A stretch of DNA of 64,000 nt from Cupriavidus neocaledonicus (GTDB lineage Bacteria; Pseudomonadota; Gammaproteobacteria; Burkholderiales; Burkholderiaceae): assembly GCF_000372525.1 (NCBI RefSeq), contig NZ_AQUR01000087.1:1-64000 (forward strand), given 5' to 3'. A program made the position numbers and the translations under genes. Below the pieces are notes generated by a model, which searched no databases, was not told the DNA's origin, and saw nothing but the letters and a program-made list of their open reading frames with translations. Positions 39,517 through 48,749 of the stretch are shown in pieces (positions within the stretch are counted from its first letter, which is position 1; each line of letters opens with the position of its first letter).

Positions 39517-39598
39517 CGCGTCGGGCGGGCGCGCAGGGAGCGGCGGGCGATGGGCGTATAGTTTCAGCTCATCACGGCGGCGGGGCGCGCCCCGCCGG

Positions 39599-41107
39599 AT
39601 GCCTGCGCCCGCCCCAGCCATGACCGATCGCGACCCCAACGATCCCAAGCCTGCCTCTTCGTCTGCCACTCCCGGCGCCAGCCCGGACTCCCGGGCGCAA
39701 CCCGATAACGGCGCGGCGCCGCCCGATCCCCGCCTGCTGAACCAGATCAGCCGCCGCGCGCGCGTGGCGGCGTGGCGCAAGTCGCGCCAGGCCGGGCGCA
39801 TCTCGCGCACCACGCTGCGTTATGCCGTGTTCATGTTCGGCGCGGGCTGCGTCGGGCTGTTCTCGCTGGTGTTCGCGTGGATCGCCGAGGTCGCACTGCA
39901 CTGGAACCGCCAGCTGACCCAGGCCACGCCGTGGCTGGCGTTCGTGATGCTGCCGTTCGGGCTGGCCGCGCTGCGCTGGCTGACCATCCGCCTGGCGCCG
40001 CAGGCGCGCGGCAGTGGCATCCCGCAGGTGATCGCGGCGGTCACGTTGCCGCCATCGGGCCCGGCGCAGACGCTGCTGGTGTCGTTGCGCCAGGCGATGT
40101 GGAAGGTGGTGCTGACCGCCGCGGCGCTGCTGGCCGGTGCCTCGGTCGGGCGCGAGGGCCCGTCGGTGCAGGTGGGCGCGGCGGCGATGCTGGCCTGGGG
40201 CCGCTGGTGCCAGGAGAAGCTGCGCTTTCGCATCGGCTTCCATCCCAATGCGCTGATTGCCGCCGGCGCGGCCGGCGGGCTGGCGGCGGCGTTCAACACG
40301 CCGCTGGCCGGGGTGGTGTTCGCCATCGAGGAACTGGGGCGCGGCACCGCGGTGCGCTGGGACCGCCTGGTGCTGTCGGGCGTGCTGACCGCGGGTTTCC
40401 TGTCGCTGGCAGTGCTGGGCAACAACCCGTATTTCGTGGTCAAGGTGCCGATGCTCGGCCTGCATGAGGCCTGGGGCCCGGTGCTGCTGTGCGCGCTGGT
40501 CACCGGCGTGCTGGGCGGCGTGTTCGCCAAGGCGCTCAAGGGCGGCGTGCCGGCGCTGCTGCCGGCCGCGTGGCGCGACTGGCCGGGGCGGCATCCGGTG
40601 TGGACCGCGTTCGGCTGCGGGCTGGTGGTGGCGATCATCGGCTGGGCCACCGCGGGCGCGACCTTCGGCACCGGCTATGAACAGGCGGCGGCGCTGATCA
40701 ACGGCGAATCGCATGCCACGCTGTGGTTCGGCCTGGCCAAGCTGGCGGCGACGGTGGTGTCGTACTTCGCCGGCATCCCGGGCGGGATCTTCACGCCCGC
40801 GCTGGCGATCGGCGCGGGCATCGGCGAGAACGTCGCGCATTTCGTCAGCGGCATGGCCGAACCGCGGGTGCTGGCGCTGGTGTCGATGGCGGCGTTCCTG
40901 GCGGCCGCCACGCAGGCGCCGATCACCGCCAGCGTGATCGTGATGGAAATGACGCGCACGCAGGACCTGACGGTGTTCCTGCTGGCGGCGTCATTGCTGG
41001 CGTCGTTCATCTCGCGGCAGTTCTCGCCGCACCCGTTCTACCACCAGGTCGGCCACACCTTCCGGCGCGAGGCCCTGGCGCTGACGCGCAAGGCGCCGGC
41101 AGGCTGA
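39599..41107 (+). CDS. ClC-type chloride channel / antiporter
   Basis: 502 aa with about 10-12 helices. Selectivity-filter motifs: GSGIPQV, GREGPSVQ (gating Glu present) and GGIFTPALAIGAGIG. No C-terminal CBS domain. The N-terminal 70 residues are hydrophilic and Pro/Asp-rich. The start could also be the ATG at 39620; neither has a clear ribosome site. Its role would be anion conductance or Cl-/H+ exchange across the inner membrane. Confidence 0.9.
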   Translation: MPAPAPAMTDRDPNDPKPASSSATPGASPDSRAQPDNGAAPPDPRLLNQISRRARVAAWRKSRQAGRISRTTLRYAVFMFGAGCVGLFSLVFAWIAEVALHWNRQLTQATPWLAFVMLPFGLAALRWLTIRLAPQARGSGIPQVIAAVTLPPSGPAQTLLVSLRQAMWKVVLTAAALLAGASVGREGPSVQVGAAAMLAWGRWCQEKLRFRIGFHPNALIAAGAAGGLAAAFNTPLAGVVFAIEELGRGTAVRWDRLVLSGVLTAGFLSLAVLGNNPYFVVKVPMLGLHEAWGPVLLCALVTGVLGGVFAKALKGGVPALLPAAWRDWPGRHPVWTAFGCGLVVAIIGWATAGATFGTGYEQAAALINGESHATLWFGLAKLAATVVSYFAGIPGGIFTPALAIGAGIGENVAHFVSGMAEPRVLALVSMAAFLAAATQAPITASVIVMEMTRTQDLTVFLLAASLLASFISRQFSPHPFYHQVGHTFRREALALTRKAPAG

Positions 41108-41277
41108 TGCCGGCGCGGCGCGCAAGTGCCGGCGGCGCCGGCGCCATCGGGTAAGCTAGCGCACGCCCCTTGTCGTGCGCGTGCCGGAAGTGAATCGTTC
41201 GCCACGATCTCGCGCCGCGCAGGAACAACCCGGCCCGGGGCGGGCTCCAACCCGGAGCCTTTCACCAGGAGTCCGTT

Positions 41278-42024
41278 TTGAAATTCCCCGTTGCCGGGCT
41301 GGCGCTTGCCGGCCTGCTGGGCGCCGCCGGCGCCAATGCCGCCGCTGCCGCACCCGCCGCCGCTGCCGCCGCTGCCGCCACTCCCGCCTCCGCAGCGGCC
41401 GCCAAGCCCTCGGCCCAGGCTGAAAACAGCGCGTTGTCGCCGCTGCTGGGCATGCTGGAAATCGGCAACCCGCTGCCGGCGCTGCCCGACTGCGCCGACA
41501 AGCGCTCGCCCGACGGCCGCGATGTCACCGGCTACTGCGTCGAACTGAAGGGCGATGGCCTGATGCGCCAGGTTGGCGTGCCGCGCGCGCAGCGCCCGGC
41601 GTTCATGGATGGCCCCTATGTGGTGGCCTTTGTCGACCGCAATGCGCTGGTCGGACTGGTGGTGCCGACCGCCGGCGCCAATTCGCAGCAGGCCGCTGCC
41701 GACAGCGTCAGCGCGCTGTATGGCAAGCCTTTCCGCCAGGAGCAGGTCGACATGCCCGACAAGGGTGGCAAGACCGTCAGGACGCTGCATGCCGGCTGGA
41801 TGCGCAAGCCGCTGACGGTTGAGCTGTACGCGATGCCGGAAGACCCCCACACCGGCACCATCGAGATGCTGCTGCCGCAGGCGCGCACGCTGATGGCGGA
41901 CAAGGACGCCGAGGTCGACAAGCAGCTCAATCCGGCCTCGGCGCCGGCGGCCAAGGGCAAGGCCGCCGCGGCCAAGCCCGCGCCGAAGGCGCCCGCCAGG
42001 CCGGAAAAGCCCGGCAGCTGGTAA
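41278..42024 (+). CDS. Exported Ala-rich protein of unknown function
   Basis: 248 aa beginning with a TTG codon 7 nt after AGGAG. Signal peptide KFPVAGLALAGLLGAAGANA, then a poly-Ala/Pro linker to about residue 50. A folded domain (PALPDCADKRSPDGRDVTGYCVEL, VGVPRAQRPAFMDGPYVVAFVDRNALVGLVVPT) follows, then an Ala/Lys/Pro-rich tail. I recognise no family. Probably periplasmic. Confidence 0.7.
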   Translation: MKFPVAGLALAGLLGAAGANAAAAAPAAAAAAAATPASAAAAKPSAQAENSALSPLLGMLEIGNPLPALPDCADKRSPDGRDVTGYCVELKGDGLMRQVGVPRAQRPAFMDGPYVVAFVDRNALVGLVVPTAGANSQQAAADSVSALYGKPFRQEQVDMPDKGGKTVRTLHAGWMRKPLTVELYAMPEDPHTGTIEMLLPQARTLMADKDAEVDKQLNPASAPAAKGKAAAAKPAPKAPARPEKPGSW

Positions 42025-42091
42025 CGGGCACAGGCAGGCGGGCACAGGCAGGCGGCCAGGCGACGCTCCGCCCGCCTGCGCCGCCGCAGCC

Positions 42092-42901
42092 TCACAGTCC
42101 TTCCATCACCTGGTCCAGCCCGCGCACCACGCCGCGCACGGTGTGGACCTTGCGGATCGCCAGCAGCGCGCCGGCAACATAGGGCTTGGAGCCATCGCCG
42201 GCTTCGTGCTTCAGGTGCAGGCGCTGGCCGTCGGCGCCGAAGATTACCTCCACGCCCAGCTGGTAGCCGGGCAGCCGCACCGCATGCACCTGCGTGCCGG
42301 ACAGGGTGGCGCCGCGGGTTTCCCTGGGCCCGTTGACCTGGTCGACCGGCACCGCCTGCGCGGCGGCCTTGACCTGGCCGAGCCGGAAGGCAAGTTCGCG
42401 CACCGTGCCGGAAGGCACGTCGATCTTGCCGGCCTTGGCATAGTCGATGATCTCCCAGTGTTCCAGGTGGCGCGCCGCCATCTCGGCAAACTTCTGCAGC
42501 AGCACCACGGTGATGGCGAAATTGCCGCACGCGAGCACGCCACGGTCGGCCTGGCGCGCGGCCGCGTCGATCTCGGCATAGTCGTCGTCGCTCAGCCCCG
42601 AGGTGCCGACCACCACGTGCGCGCCGTGCGCCAGCGCCTGCAGGATGTTGTGCTTGGCGATGCCGGGCCTGGTGTATTCGACGTAGACATCGTAGGGCGT
42701 CTGTCCCAGCGCTTCGATGCTGGCGGCGGCCACGCCGGGGGTATCGGCATGGCCGGTCAGTTGCGCCAGGGTCTGGCCGGCGGCGCCGCGCGACAGGCCC
42801 GCCACCAGGGTCATGTCGGCCGCATGGGCCACGCCGCGCGCAAGTTCGCCGCCGGCCCAGCCGGTCACGCCGCCCACGGCGACACGGATCGGGTGATTCA
42901 T
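42092..42901 (-). CDS. DapB-like reductase lacking the catalytic histidines
   Basis: 269 aa, the DapB length. Rossmann loop GGVTGWAGGELARGV, VVGTSGLS and the signature region KIDVPSGTVREL align with dihydrodipicolinate reductase. The E-x-H-H-x-x-K motif before VDAPSGT in DapB reads EIIDYAKAGK here: the Lys remains but both His are missing. It is therefore unlikely to be the lysine-biosynthetic DapB. It lies beside a lysine-catabolic cluster and 45 nt after the Lrp gene on the same strand, so a related cyclic-imine reductase is plausible. Confidence 0.7.
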   Translation of the reverse strand: MNHPIRVAVGGVTGWAGGELARGVAHAADMTLVAGLSRGAAGQTLAQLTGHADTPGVAAASIEALGQTPYDVYVEYTRPGIAKHNILQALAHGAHVVVGTSGLSDDDYAEIDAAARQADRGVLACGNFAITVVLLQKFAEMAARHLEHWEIIDYAKAGKIDVPSGTVRELAFRLGQVKAAAQAVPVDQVNGPRETRGATLSGTQVHAVRLPGYQLGVEVIFGADGQRLHLKHEAGDGSKPYVAGALLAIRKVHTVRGVVRGLDQVMEGL

Positions 42902-42946
42902 GTTCTGTTGCTCCGCAAAGGCTGATGGGTCTGGCAGCATACCGCG

Positions 42947-43396
42947 TCAGCCGGCGGCGCGCCGGCGGTCGAGCTTGCGCGCCAGCACGATCGAGGTGGT
43001 GGTGTGGTTGACGCCGTCGAGCATGCCGATCTCGTCGAGCAGCCGGTCGAGCCGGTCATGCGTGTCGCAGCGGATCGCCACCAGGTAGTCGACCGGGCCG
43101 CTGACGGAATTGACCTCTTCGATCTCGGGCAGCCGCTGCAGCGCGCGCAGGATCGCGGGCGCGGCCTTGGGCTGCACCGACAGGCCGCAATAGGCCAGGA
43201 TCGCGTTGTCTTCCATGCGCTGGCCAAGGCGCACGCCGTAGCCGGCGATCACGCCGCTGCGCTCCAGGCGCGCGATGCGCGCCACCACCGTGGTGCGCGC
43301 GATCCCCAGGTGCCGCGCCAGGTTGGCGGCGCTTTCGCGCGCGTTGGCCTGCAGCAGCGACAGCAGATGGCGGTCGGTGGTATCGAGTTCGGTCAT
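42947..43396 (-). CDS. Lrp/AsnC-family regulator
   Basis: 149 aa. Helix-turn-helix ESAANLARHLGIARTTVVARIARLERSGVI, then a RAM ligand domain (EIEEVNSVSGPVDYLVAIRCDT). It is divergent from the dehydrogenase pair at 43526-46221, which it likely controls in response to lysine or another amino acid. Confidence 0.88.
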   Translation of the reverse strand: MTELDTTDRHLLSLLQANARESAANLARHLGIARTTVVARIARLERSGVIAGYGVRLGQRMEDNAILAYCGLSVQPKAAPAILRALQRLPEIEEVNSVSGPVDYLVAIRCDTHDRLDRLLDEIGMLDGVNHTTTSIVLARKLDRRRAAG

Positions 43397-43525
43397 TGCG
43401 TCGGGATGCCTCGTCGTTTCGTTCGATTATGGCGGTTTTTCGTCGTTCTTGTGCCTTCATTGTGGCGGCCGGGCTAGCCATACTCCAGTCAACGGCATCC
43501 TTTTCTTCTTGTGGACGGAGACCCC
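43397..43525. promoter_or_regulatory. Lrp-lysine dehydrogenase divergent promoter region
   Basis: 129 nt between divergent starts with T-runs (gatt atggcggtttttcg) typical of Lrp-bound DNA. GGAG precedes the ATG at 43526. The promoter boxes are not clear. Confidence 0.35.
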
Positions 43526-44707
43526 ATGCAAGCCTCGAACCTGGGCCGGCAGGCCCCGCGCGACCTGCCCAAGGCGGCCCGCCCGCTGCACGTGACAGTG
43601 CTGGGCGCCGGCAAGATCGGCCGCACCATCGCGGCCATGCTGCATGACAGCGGCGATTACCGCGTCAGCGTGGTCGACCATGACGGGCGCCGCCTCGATG
43701 GCCTGCCGCGCGGCGTGCTGGCGCGCGCCGGCGATCCCACCGAGCCCGGCACCTGCGCCGCGCTGCTGGCCGGCGCCGACGCCGTGCTCAATGCGCTGCC
43801 GTTCCATGCCGCGCTCAGCGTGGCCTCGGTGGCGGCGCGCCTGGGCGTGCATTACTTCGACCTGACCGAGGACGTGGCCGCCACCCAGGCCATCCGCCAG
43901 CTGGCGCAGGGCGCGCGCTCGGTGCTGATGCCGCAGTGCGGGCTGGCGCCGGGTTTTATCGGCGTGGTCGGGCACGACCTCGCACAGCGCTTCCTGCGCG
44001 GCGGCGGCGAGCTGCTGGACCTGCAGATGCGGGTGGGGGCGCTGCCGCGCTACCCGAGCAACGCGCTCAAGTACAACCTGACCTGGAGCACCGAGGGACT
44101 GATCAACGAGTACTGCAACCCGTGCGAGGCCATCGTCGACGGCCGGCGCGTGGAACTGACCGCGCTGGAAGGGCTGGAGAGCTTTGCGCTGGACGGCATC
44201 GAATATGAGGCCTTTAATACATCGGGCGGGCTCGGCACGCTGCCCGAGACGCTGGCCGGGCGCGCGCGCCATGTCGACTACAAGTCGATCCGCTATCCCG
44301 GCCACTGTGCGCTGATGAAGCTGCTGCTCAACGACCTGCGCCTGCGCGAACGCCGCGACTGGCTGCGCGATATCTTCGACCGCGCCATCCCGGTGACCGA
44401 GCAGGACGTGGTGATCGTGTTCGCCACCGCCACCGGCTACCCGGCCGGCGGCGAACGCGGGCGCGGGCCGCTGACGCAGGCTTCGTTCTCGGCGCGCATC
44501 GGCGGCGTCGACGGTGACGGCGGCCATGTCAATGCGATCCAGCTGACCACTGCCGCGGGCATCTGCACCGCGCTCGACATGGTGGCCACCGGCGCACTGC
44601 CGCAGGCCGGCTTCGTGCGGCAGGAGTCGATGCCGCTCGCTGCCTTCCTGGCCAACCGCTTCGGCCGCCGCTACACGCAGCATCCGCTCCAGGAGAGCCT
44701 CGTATGA
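43526..44707 (+). CDS. Saccharopine/lysine dehydrogenase-family protein (probable L-lysine 6-dehydrogenase)
   Basis: 393 aa. N-terminal NAD(P)-binding VTVLGAGKIGRTIAAML, then LNALPFHAA, YFDLTEDV, MPQCGLAPGF and a C-terminal saccharopine-DH catalytic domain. Linked to an ALDH of the piperideine-6-carboxylate type, it would oxidise L-lysine's epsilon amino group to give the semialdehyde / cyclic imine. The start at 43526 has GGAG 5-6 nt upstream; the GTG at 43511 has none. The stop overlaps the next ATG (ATGA). Confidence 0.8.
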   Translation: MQASNLGRQAPRDLPKAARPLHVTVLGAGKIGRTIAAMLHDSGDYRVSVVDHDGRRLDGLPRGVLARAGDPTEPGTCAALLAGADAVLNALPFHAALSVASVAARLGVHYFDLTEDVAATQAIRQLAQGARSVLMPQCGLAPGFIGVVGHDLAQRFLRGGGELLDLQMRVGALPRYPSNALKYNLTWSTEGLINEYCNPCEAIVDGRRVELTALEGLESFALDGIEYEAFNTSGGLGTLPETLAGRARHVDYKSIRYPGHCALMKLLLNDLRLRERRDWLRDIFDRAIPVTEQDVVIVFATATGYPAGGERGRGPLTQASFSARIGGVDGDGGHVNAIQLTTAAGICTALDMVATGALPQAGFVRQESMPLAAFLANRFGRRYTQHPLQESLV

Positions 44708-46221
44708 AAGCGCAAGAGTTTGCCGCCTGCTGGGATTCGCTGGGCCTGCCGCGGCCGTGGCGCGAGGGCACGCCGGCCAGCGCCGTGACGGTGCGCTCGC
44801 CGGTCGACGGCGAGGCCATCGGCCACCTGCCGGCCTGCACGCCGGCGCAGGCCGACGCGCTGATCGCGCGCGCCCACGCGGCGCAGAGCACCTGGGCGCT
44901 GCTGCCGGCGCCGGCGCGCGGCGAGATCGTGCGGCGCTTCGGCGAGGTGCTGCGCGAACACAAGGCGGCGCTGGGACGGCTGGTGTCGCTCGAGGCCGGC
45001 AAGATCCTGCAGGAAGGGCTGGGCGAGGTGCAGGAGATGATCGACATCTGCGACTTCGCGGTCGGCCTGTCGCGCCAGCTGCACGGGCTGACCATCGCCT
45101 CCGAGCGCCCGCAGCACGCGATGCGCGAGACCTGGCATCCGTACGGGCTGTGCGGCGTGATTTCGGCGTTCAACTTCCCGGTGGCGGTGTGGGCGTGGAA
45201 CGCGGCGCTGGCGCTGGTGTGCGGCAACGGCGTGATCTGGAAACCGTCGGAGAAGGTGTCTCTGTGCGCGCTGGCCGCGCATGGCCTGCTGGAACGCGTG
45301 CTGGCCGCGGCGGCGCCGCAGCACAGCGGCATCTCGGCGGTGCTGCCGGGCGGGCGCACCCTGGGCACCCACCTGGTCGGGCACCCTGCGGTGCGGCTGG
45401 TCAGCGCCACCGGCTCGACCCGCATGGGCCGCGAGGTCGGCATCGCCTGCGCCGGCCACTTCAAGCGCTGCATCCTCGAGCTGGGCGGCAACAACGCCGC
45501 CATCGTCGCGCCCTCGGCCGATATCGAGCTGGCGGTGCGCGCCATCACCTTTGCCGCGGCCGGCACCGCGGGGCAGCGCTGCACCACGCTGCGCCGCTGC
45601 TTTATCCATGCCGACCTGATGGACACCATGGCGAGCCGGCTGATCACCGTGTTCGACCGGCTGCCGGTCGGGGATCCGCTGGCAGACGGCACGCTGGTCG
45701 GCCCGCTGATCGACAGCGCCGCCGGCGACGCCATGGCCAACGCGCTGGCGGCATGCCGGGCGCAGGGCAATATCGTGACCGGCGGCGAGCGCCTGCTGGC
45801 CGACCGCTATCCGCATGCGTACTACGTGCGGCCCGCGCTGGTGCTGACCGACGCGCAGCATGACACCATGCTGACCGAAACCTTTGCGCCGATCCTGTAC
45901 CTGATGCCGTACACCTCGCTGGACGAGGCCATCGCGCTGAACAATGCCGCCGCGCACGGGCTATCGTCGTGCATCTTCACCGAATCGATGCGCGAGGCCG
46001 AGCGCTTCCTGTCGTCGGCGGGCAGCGACTGCGGCATCGCCAACGTCAATATCGGCACCAGCGGCGCCGAAATCGGCGGCGCCTTCGGCGGCGAGAAGGC
46101 GACCGGCGGCGGACGCGAGTCGGGTTCGGATGCGTGGAAGGGCTATATGCGCCGCGCCACCAACACCATCAACTACGGCGATTCCTTGCCGCTGGCACAG
46201 GGTATCCGCTTCGAAATCTGA
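44704..46221 (+). CDS. amaB: Aldehyde dehydrogenase, ALDH7-like (piperideine-6-carboxylate / aminoadipate semialdehyde dehydrogenase)
   Basis: 505 aa. ISAFNFPVAVWAWNAALALVCGN, ELGGNNAAIV (catalytic Glu) and AGTAGQRCTTLRR (catalytic Cys), the signature of ALDH7/AmaB enzymes; GGAFGGEKATGGGRESGSDAWK near the end. It oxidises the semialdehyde made by the upstream dehydrogenase to 2-aminoadipate. It overlaps that gene by 4 nt, so both act in one pathway. The gene symbol follows the Pseudomonas naming and is a family-level assignment. Confidence 0.85.
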   Translation: MKAQEFAACWDSLGLPRPWREGTPASAVTVRSPVDGEAIGHLPACTPAQADALIARAHAAQSTWALLPAPARGEIVRRFGEVLREHKAALGRLVSLEAGKILQEGLGEVQEMIDICDFAVGLSRQLHGLTIASERPQHAMRETWHPYGLCGVISAFNFPVAVWAWNAALALVCGNGVIWKPSEKVSLCALAAHGLLERVLAAAAPQHSGISAVLPGGRTLGTHLVGHPAVRLVSATGSTRMGREVGIACAGHFKRCILELGGNNAAIVAPSADIELAVRAITFAAAGTAGQRCTTLRRCFIHADLMDTMASRLITVFDRLPVGDPLADGTLVGPLIDSAAGDAMANALAACRAQGNIVTGGERLLADRYPHAYYVRPALVLTDAQHDTMLTETFAPILYLMPYTSLDEAIALNNAAAHGLSSCIFTESMREAERFLSSAGSDCGIANVNIGTSGAEIGGAFGGEKATGGGRESGSDAWKGYMRRATNTINYGDSLPLAQGIRFEI

Positions 46222-46357
46222 CGGCATCCTCGGGACGGTGGCATGGCGCGTAGGGAACGGTAACAAGCGTTACACGGCTTTGACGCCGTATTACGTGTTA
46301 TGCCCGTATAACGTCAGCAAGGCAGGCACATGCCCGTTGTGCGACCCCAAGGATGAA

Positions 46358-46561
46358 ATGATGAGAATGCTGACGATTGGACTGGCTGCCGCTGCGGCAT
46401 CGGTGACCCTGCTGGGCGGCTGCGCCGTCTATCCCACGCCGGTCGGCCCGGCGGTCGGTCCGGCGCCGGTGTACGTGGCGCCCGCGCCGGTGGTGGTGGC
46501 GCCGCGTCCTTACTACTACGGCGGCTATGGCTACTATGGCCGCGGCTATCGCCGCTGGTAA
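46358..46561 (+). CDS. Small lipoprotein, Pro/Tyr/Gly-rich
   Basis: 67 aa. N-terminus MMRMLTIGLAAAAASVTLLGGCAVYP with a lipobox (LLGGC). The mature part is short and Pro/Val then Tyr/Gly-rich (YYYGGYGYYGRGY). AAGGA lies upstream. No function known; such small lipoproteins are frequent in Burkholderiales. Confidence 0.75.
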   Translation: MMRMLTIGLAAAAASVTLLGGCAVYPTPVGPAVGPAPVYVAPAPVVVAPRPYYYGGYGYYGRGYRRW

Positions 46562-46565
46562 CCGG

Positions 46566-46628
46566 GCCGGTAATCGTTGCCGGTAACGTTGCCGGTAACC
46601 GTTGCCGGTAACCGTTGCCGGTAACCGG
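46566..46628. repeat. Tandem repeat, five 12-13 bp units
   Basis: Five consecutive units of gccggtaa(t/c)cgtt, with one 12-nt unit and a last diverged copy, fill most of the 77-nt gap between the convergent lipoprotein and ubiX genes. Likely a slippage-generated microsatellite. Confidence 0.85.
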
Positions 46629-46638
46629 GGCGTCCAAC

Positions 46639-47262
46639 TCAGTTCCCGGCCGCGTCGCCGGCGCGGGTGTTGAGCCCGCCCCAGCTGGGCGCGAGGGTCT
46701 GGCCGATGTGCGGCAGGTCCACCAGGTCGAGCACGCGCCCGACCGTATGGTCGACCAGTTCGGCAATGCTCTGCGGCTTCTGGTAGAAGCCCGGCACCGG
46801 CGGGAACACGATCCCGCCCATTTCCGTCACTGCCGTCATGTTGCGCAGATGCGCAAGATTCAGCGGCGTTTCCCGCACCATCAGCACCAGCTTGCGGCGC
46901 TCCTTGAGCGTGACGTCGGCGGCGCGCGTGATCAGGTTGTCCGAGAAACCATGCGCGATCGCCGCCAGCGTGCGCATCGAGCACGGCGCCACCACCATGG
47001 CCTGCGCGCGGAACGAGCCGCTGGCGATGGTGGCGCCGATGTCGCGCACGTTGTGCACCACATCGGCCAGCGCTTCGACCTCGGCGCGGCCGATGTCCAG
47101 CTCGTGCTGAAGGTTCATCACGCCGGCCGGCGAGATCAGCAGGTGGGTCTCCACCGCAGGCGCCGCGCGCAGCACCTGCAGCAGGCGCACGCCGTAGATC
47201 GCCCCGGTGGCGCCGGTGATGGCGACGATCAGCCGTTGCGGTGTGCCGCCAGCCCCGGACAT
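46639..47262 (-). CDS. ubiX: Flavin prenyltransferase UbiX
   Basis: 207 aa. [69 protein letters not shown]. It follows grxD after 8 nt, in the conserved housekeeping order hemA-prfA-prmC-grxD-ubiX, so it is the copy for ubiquinone synthesis (prFMN for UbiD). The region at 9180-9776 carries a separate catabolic paralog. Confidence 0.9.
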   Translation of the reverse strand: MSGAGGTPQRLIVAITGATGAIYGVRLLQVLRAAPAVETHLLISPAGVMNLQHELDIGRAEVEALADVVHNVRDIGATIASGSFRAQAMVVAPCSMRTLAAIAHGFSDNLITRAADVTLKERRKLVLMVRETPLNLAHLRNMTAVTEMGGIVFPPVPGFYQKPQSIAELVDHTVGRVLDLVDLPHIGQTLAPSWGGLNTRAGDAAGN

Positions 47263-47270
47263 GGCGCAGC

Positions 47271-47582
47271 TCAGCCCTTCAGCAGGGTTTGCAGTTCGCC
47301 GTTCTGGTACATCTCCATCATGATGTCCGAGCCGCCGATGAACTCGCCGTTCACGTAGAGCTGCGGAATGGTCGGCCAGTTGGCGTATTCCTTGATGCCC
47401 TGGCGGATGCCTTCGTCGTCCAGCACGTTGACCGTGGTCGGCGCATCGACGCCGCAGGCCTTCAGGATCTGGATGGCGCGGCCCGAGAAGCCGCACATCG
47501 GGAATTGCGCGGTGCCCTTCATGAACAGGACTACGGGGTTGCCCTTGACGATCTGGTCGATCTGTTGCTGCACGTCGCTCAT
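47271..47582 (-). CDS. grxD: Monothiol glutaredoxin GrxD
   Basis: 103 aa. Active site CGFS within [58 protein letters not shown]. It binds glutathione and [2Fe-2S] clusters and transfers them to other proteins. The ATG at 47582 is the standard MSDV start. Confidence 0.95.
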   Translation of the reverse strand: MSDVQQQIDQIVKGNPVVLFMKGTAQFPMCGFSGRAIQILKACGVDAPTTVNVLDDEGIRQGIKEYANWPTIPQLYVNGEFIGGSDIMMEMYQNGELQTLLKG

Positions 47583-47703
47583 GGTTTGCTTTTCAGTGGG
47601 GCGAGGCCGTGTCGCGGGCGCCGCCTGGGGAGGAAGGGATACCGTGCGGCCGGGCCGCACGGCGGGAATCTGACGCCGATTTTACCGGAATCGCCGCCGC
47701 GCT

Positions 47704-48594
47704 TCAGGGCGCCGCGGCCGTGCCGGCGGGCTGCGCGCCCGGCCAGCGTCCGCCGGTGCAGCGCTCCAGCCCGGCCAGGTCGCGCGCGGTGAAGACCTCG
47801 TCGAAGCCACCGGCTTGCAGCAGCTGGCGCGTGGCCGCCGCCTGGTCATAGCCGTGTTCCATCAGCAGCCAGCCGCCCGGCAGCAGCCGCGCGCCGGCGC
47901 CGCCGACAATGGCGCGCAGGTCGGAGAGGCCGTCGTCGTGGTCGGTCAGCGCGTCGATCGGCTCGAAGCGCAGGTCGCCTTCGGCCAGGTGCGGGTCGCC
48001 CGCGGCGATATAGGGCGGGTTGCTGACGATCAGGTGGAAGCGCAGCTCCGGCGGCAGCGCCGCGTACCAGTCCGAGACCAGGAACTCGATATGCTCGGCG
48101 CCCAGCGCCCGGGCATTGTCCTGCGCCACCATCAGCGCGCCGGGCGAGATGTCGGTGGCCCAGACGCGCGCGTCGCGGCGCTCGCGCGCCAGCGTCACGG
48201 CAAGGATGCCGGAGCCCGTGCCGAGGTCCAGCACATGGGGCTGCGGCACCGAGGCCAGCCGCGCCAGCGCGGCTTCCGCGGCAACCTCGGTATCCGGGCG
48301 CGGGATCAGCACGTCGGGCGTGACCCGGAACTTGCGGCCGAAGAACTCGCGCTCGCCGATCAGGTAGGCCATCGGCTCGCCCGCCAGGCGCCGCGCCAGC
48401 AGCGTCGCAAACGCGTCGCGCTGGGCGATGGTGAGCACGTCGGTGTCGCGGGTGATCAGCTGCGTGCGGCTCAGGCCGGTGACGTGGGTCAGCAGCATGC
48501 GCGCTTCCAGCGCAGGCAGCCCGGCCATGGCGGCCAGGGTCTGCGCCTCGCGCAGCGTGGGGGTAGCCGGCAGCGCGGCAGAGTCGGTGGACAT
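47704..48594 (-). CDS. prmC: Release factor glutamine methyltransferase PrmC
   Basis: 296 aa. Class I SAM methyltransferase with VLDLGTGSGILAVTLA (SAM loop) and the catalytic SNPPYI motif; N-terminal helical domain LEARMLLTHVTGLSR. It methylates the Gln of the GGQ motif in RF1/RF2. It lies two genes from prfA, its substrate. The ATG at 48594 is taken; an upstream in-frame TTG (48606) is the alternative. Confidence 0.93.
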   Translation of the reverse strand: MSTDSAALPATPTLREAQTLAAMAGLPALEARMLLTHVTGLSRTQLITRDTDVLTIAQRDAFATLLARRLAGEPMAYLIGEREFFGRKFRVTPDVLIPRPDTEVAAEAALARLASVPQPHVLDLGTGSGILAVTLARERRDARVWATDISPGALMVAQDNARALGAEHIEFLVSDWYAALPPELRFHLIVSNPPYIAAGDPHLAEGDLRFEPIDALTDHDDGLSDLRAIVGGAGARLLPGGWLLMEHGYDQAAATRQLLQAGGFDEVFTARDLAGLERCTGGRWPGAQPAGTAAAP

Positions 48595-48628
48595 CGGGTG
48601 GGTCAAGGACGGTTCTGGTGCCGGCTAC

Positions 48629-48662
48629 AAAAAACCCCACCGGTGCGGGACCTGGCGGGGCT
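48629..48662 (-). terminator. Rho-independent terminator of the Ala-rich lipoprotein gene
   Basis: Read on the minus strand: stem ccccgcc / ggtgggg with a GC-rich loop, then a run of T. Confidence 0.8.
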
Positions 48663-48749
48663 TTGGGGCGGTGCTCTGGTGAAACTTCCGGCTTCGTGCC
48701 AGTGTACCGCTCATCGGCGGCGGCGGGCGCAATGCCCCCGCCGGGACGA

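Noticed and set aside
36853-39813. 986-codon minus-strand open frame
   Set aside because: It is antisense to the synthetase and Bug genes, both with clear motifs; rich in His/Gly/Arg as is typical of shadow frames.
42092-42901. Canonical lysine-biosynthetic dapB
   Set aside because: The catalytic His-His pair before PSGT is absent.
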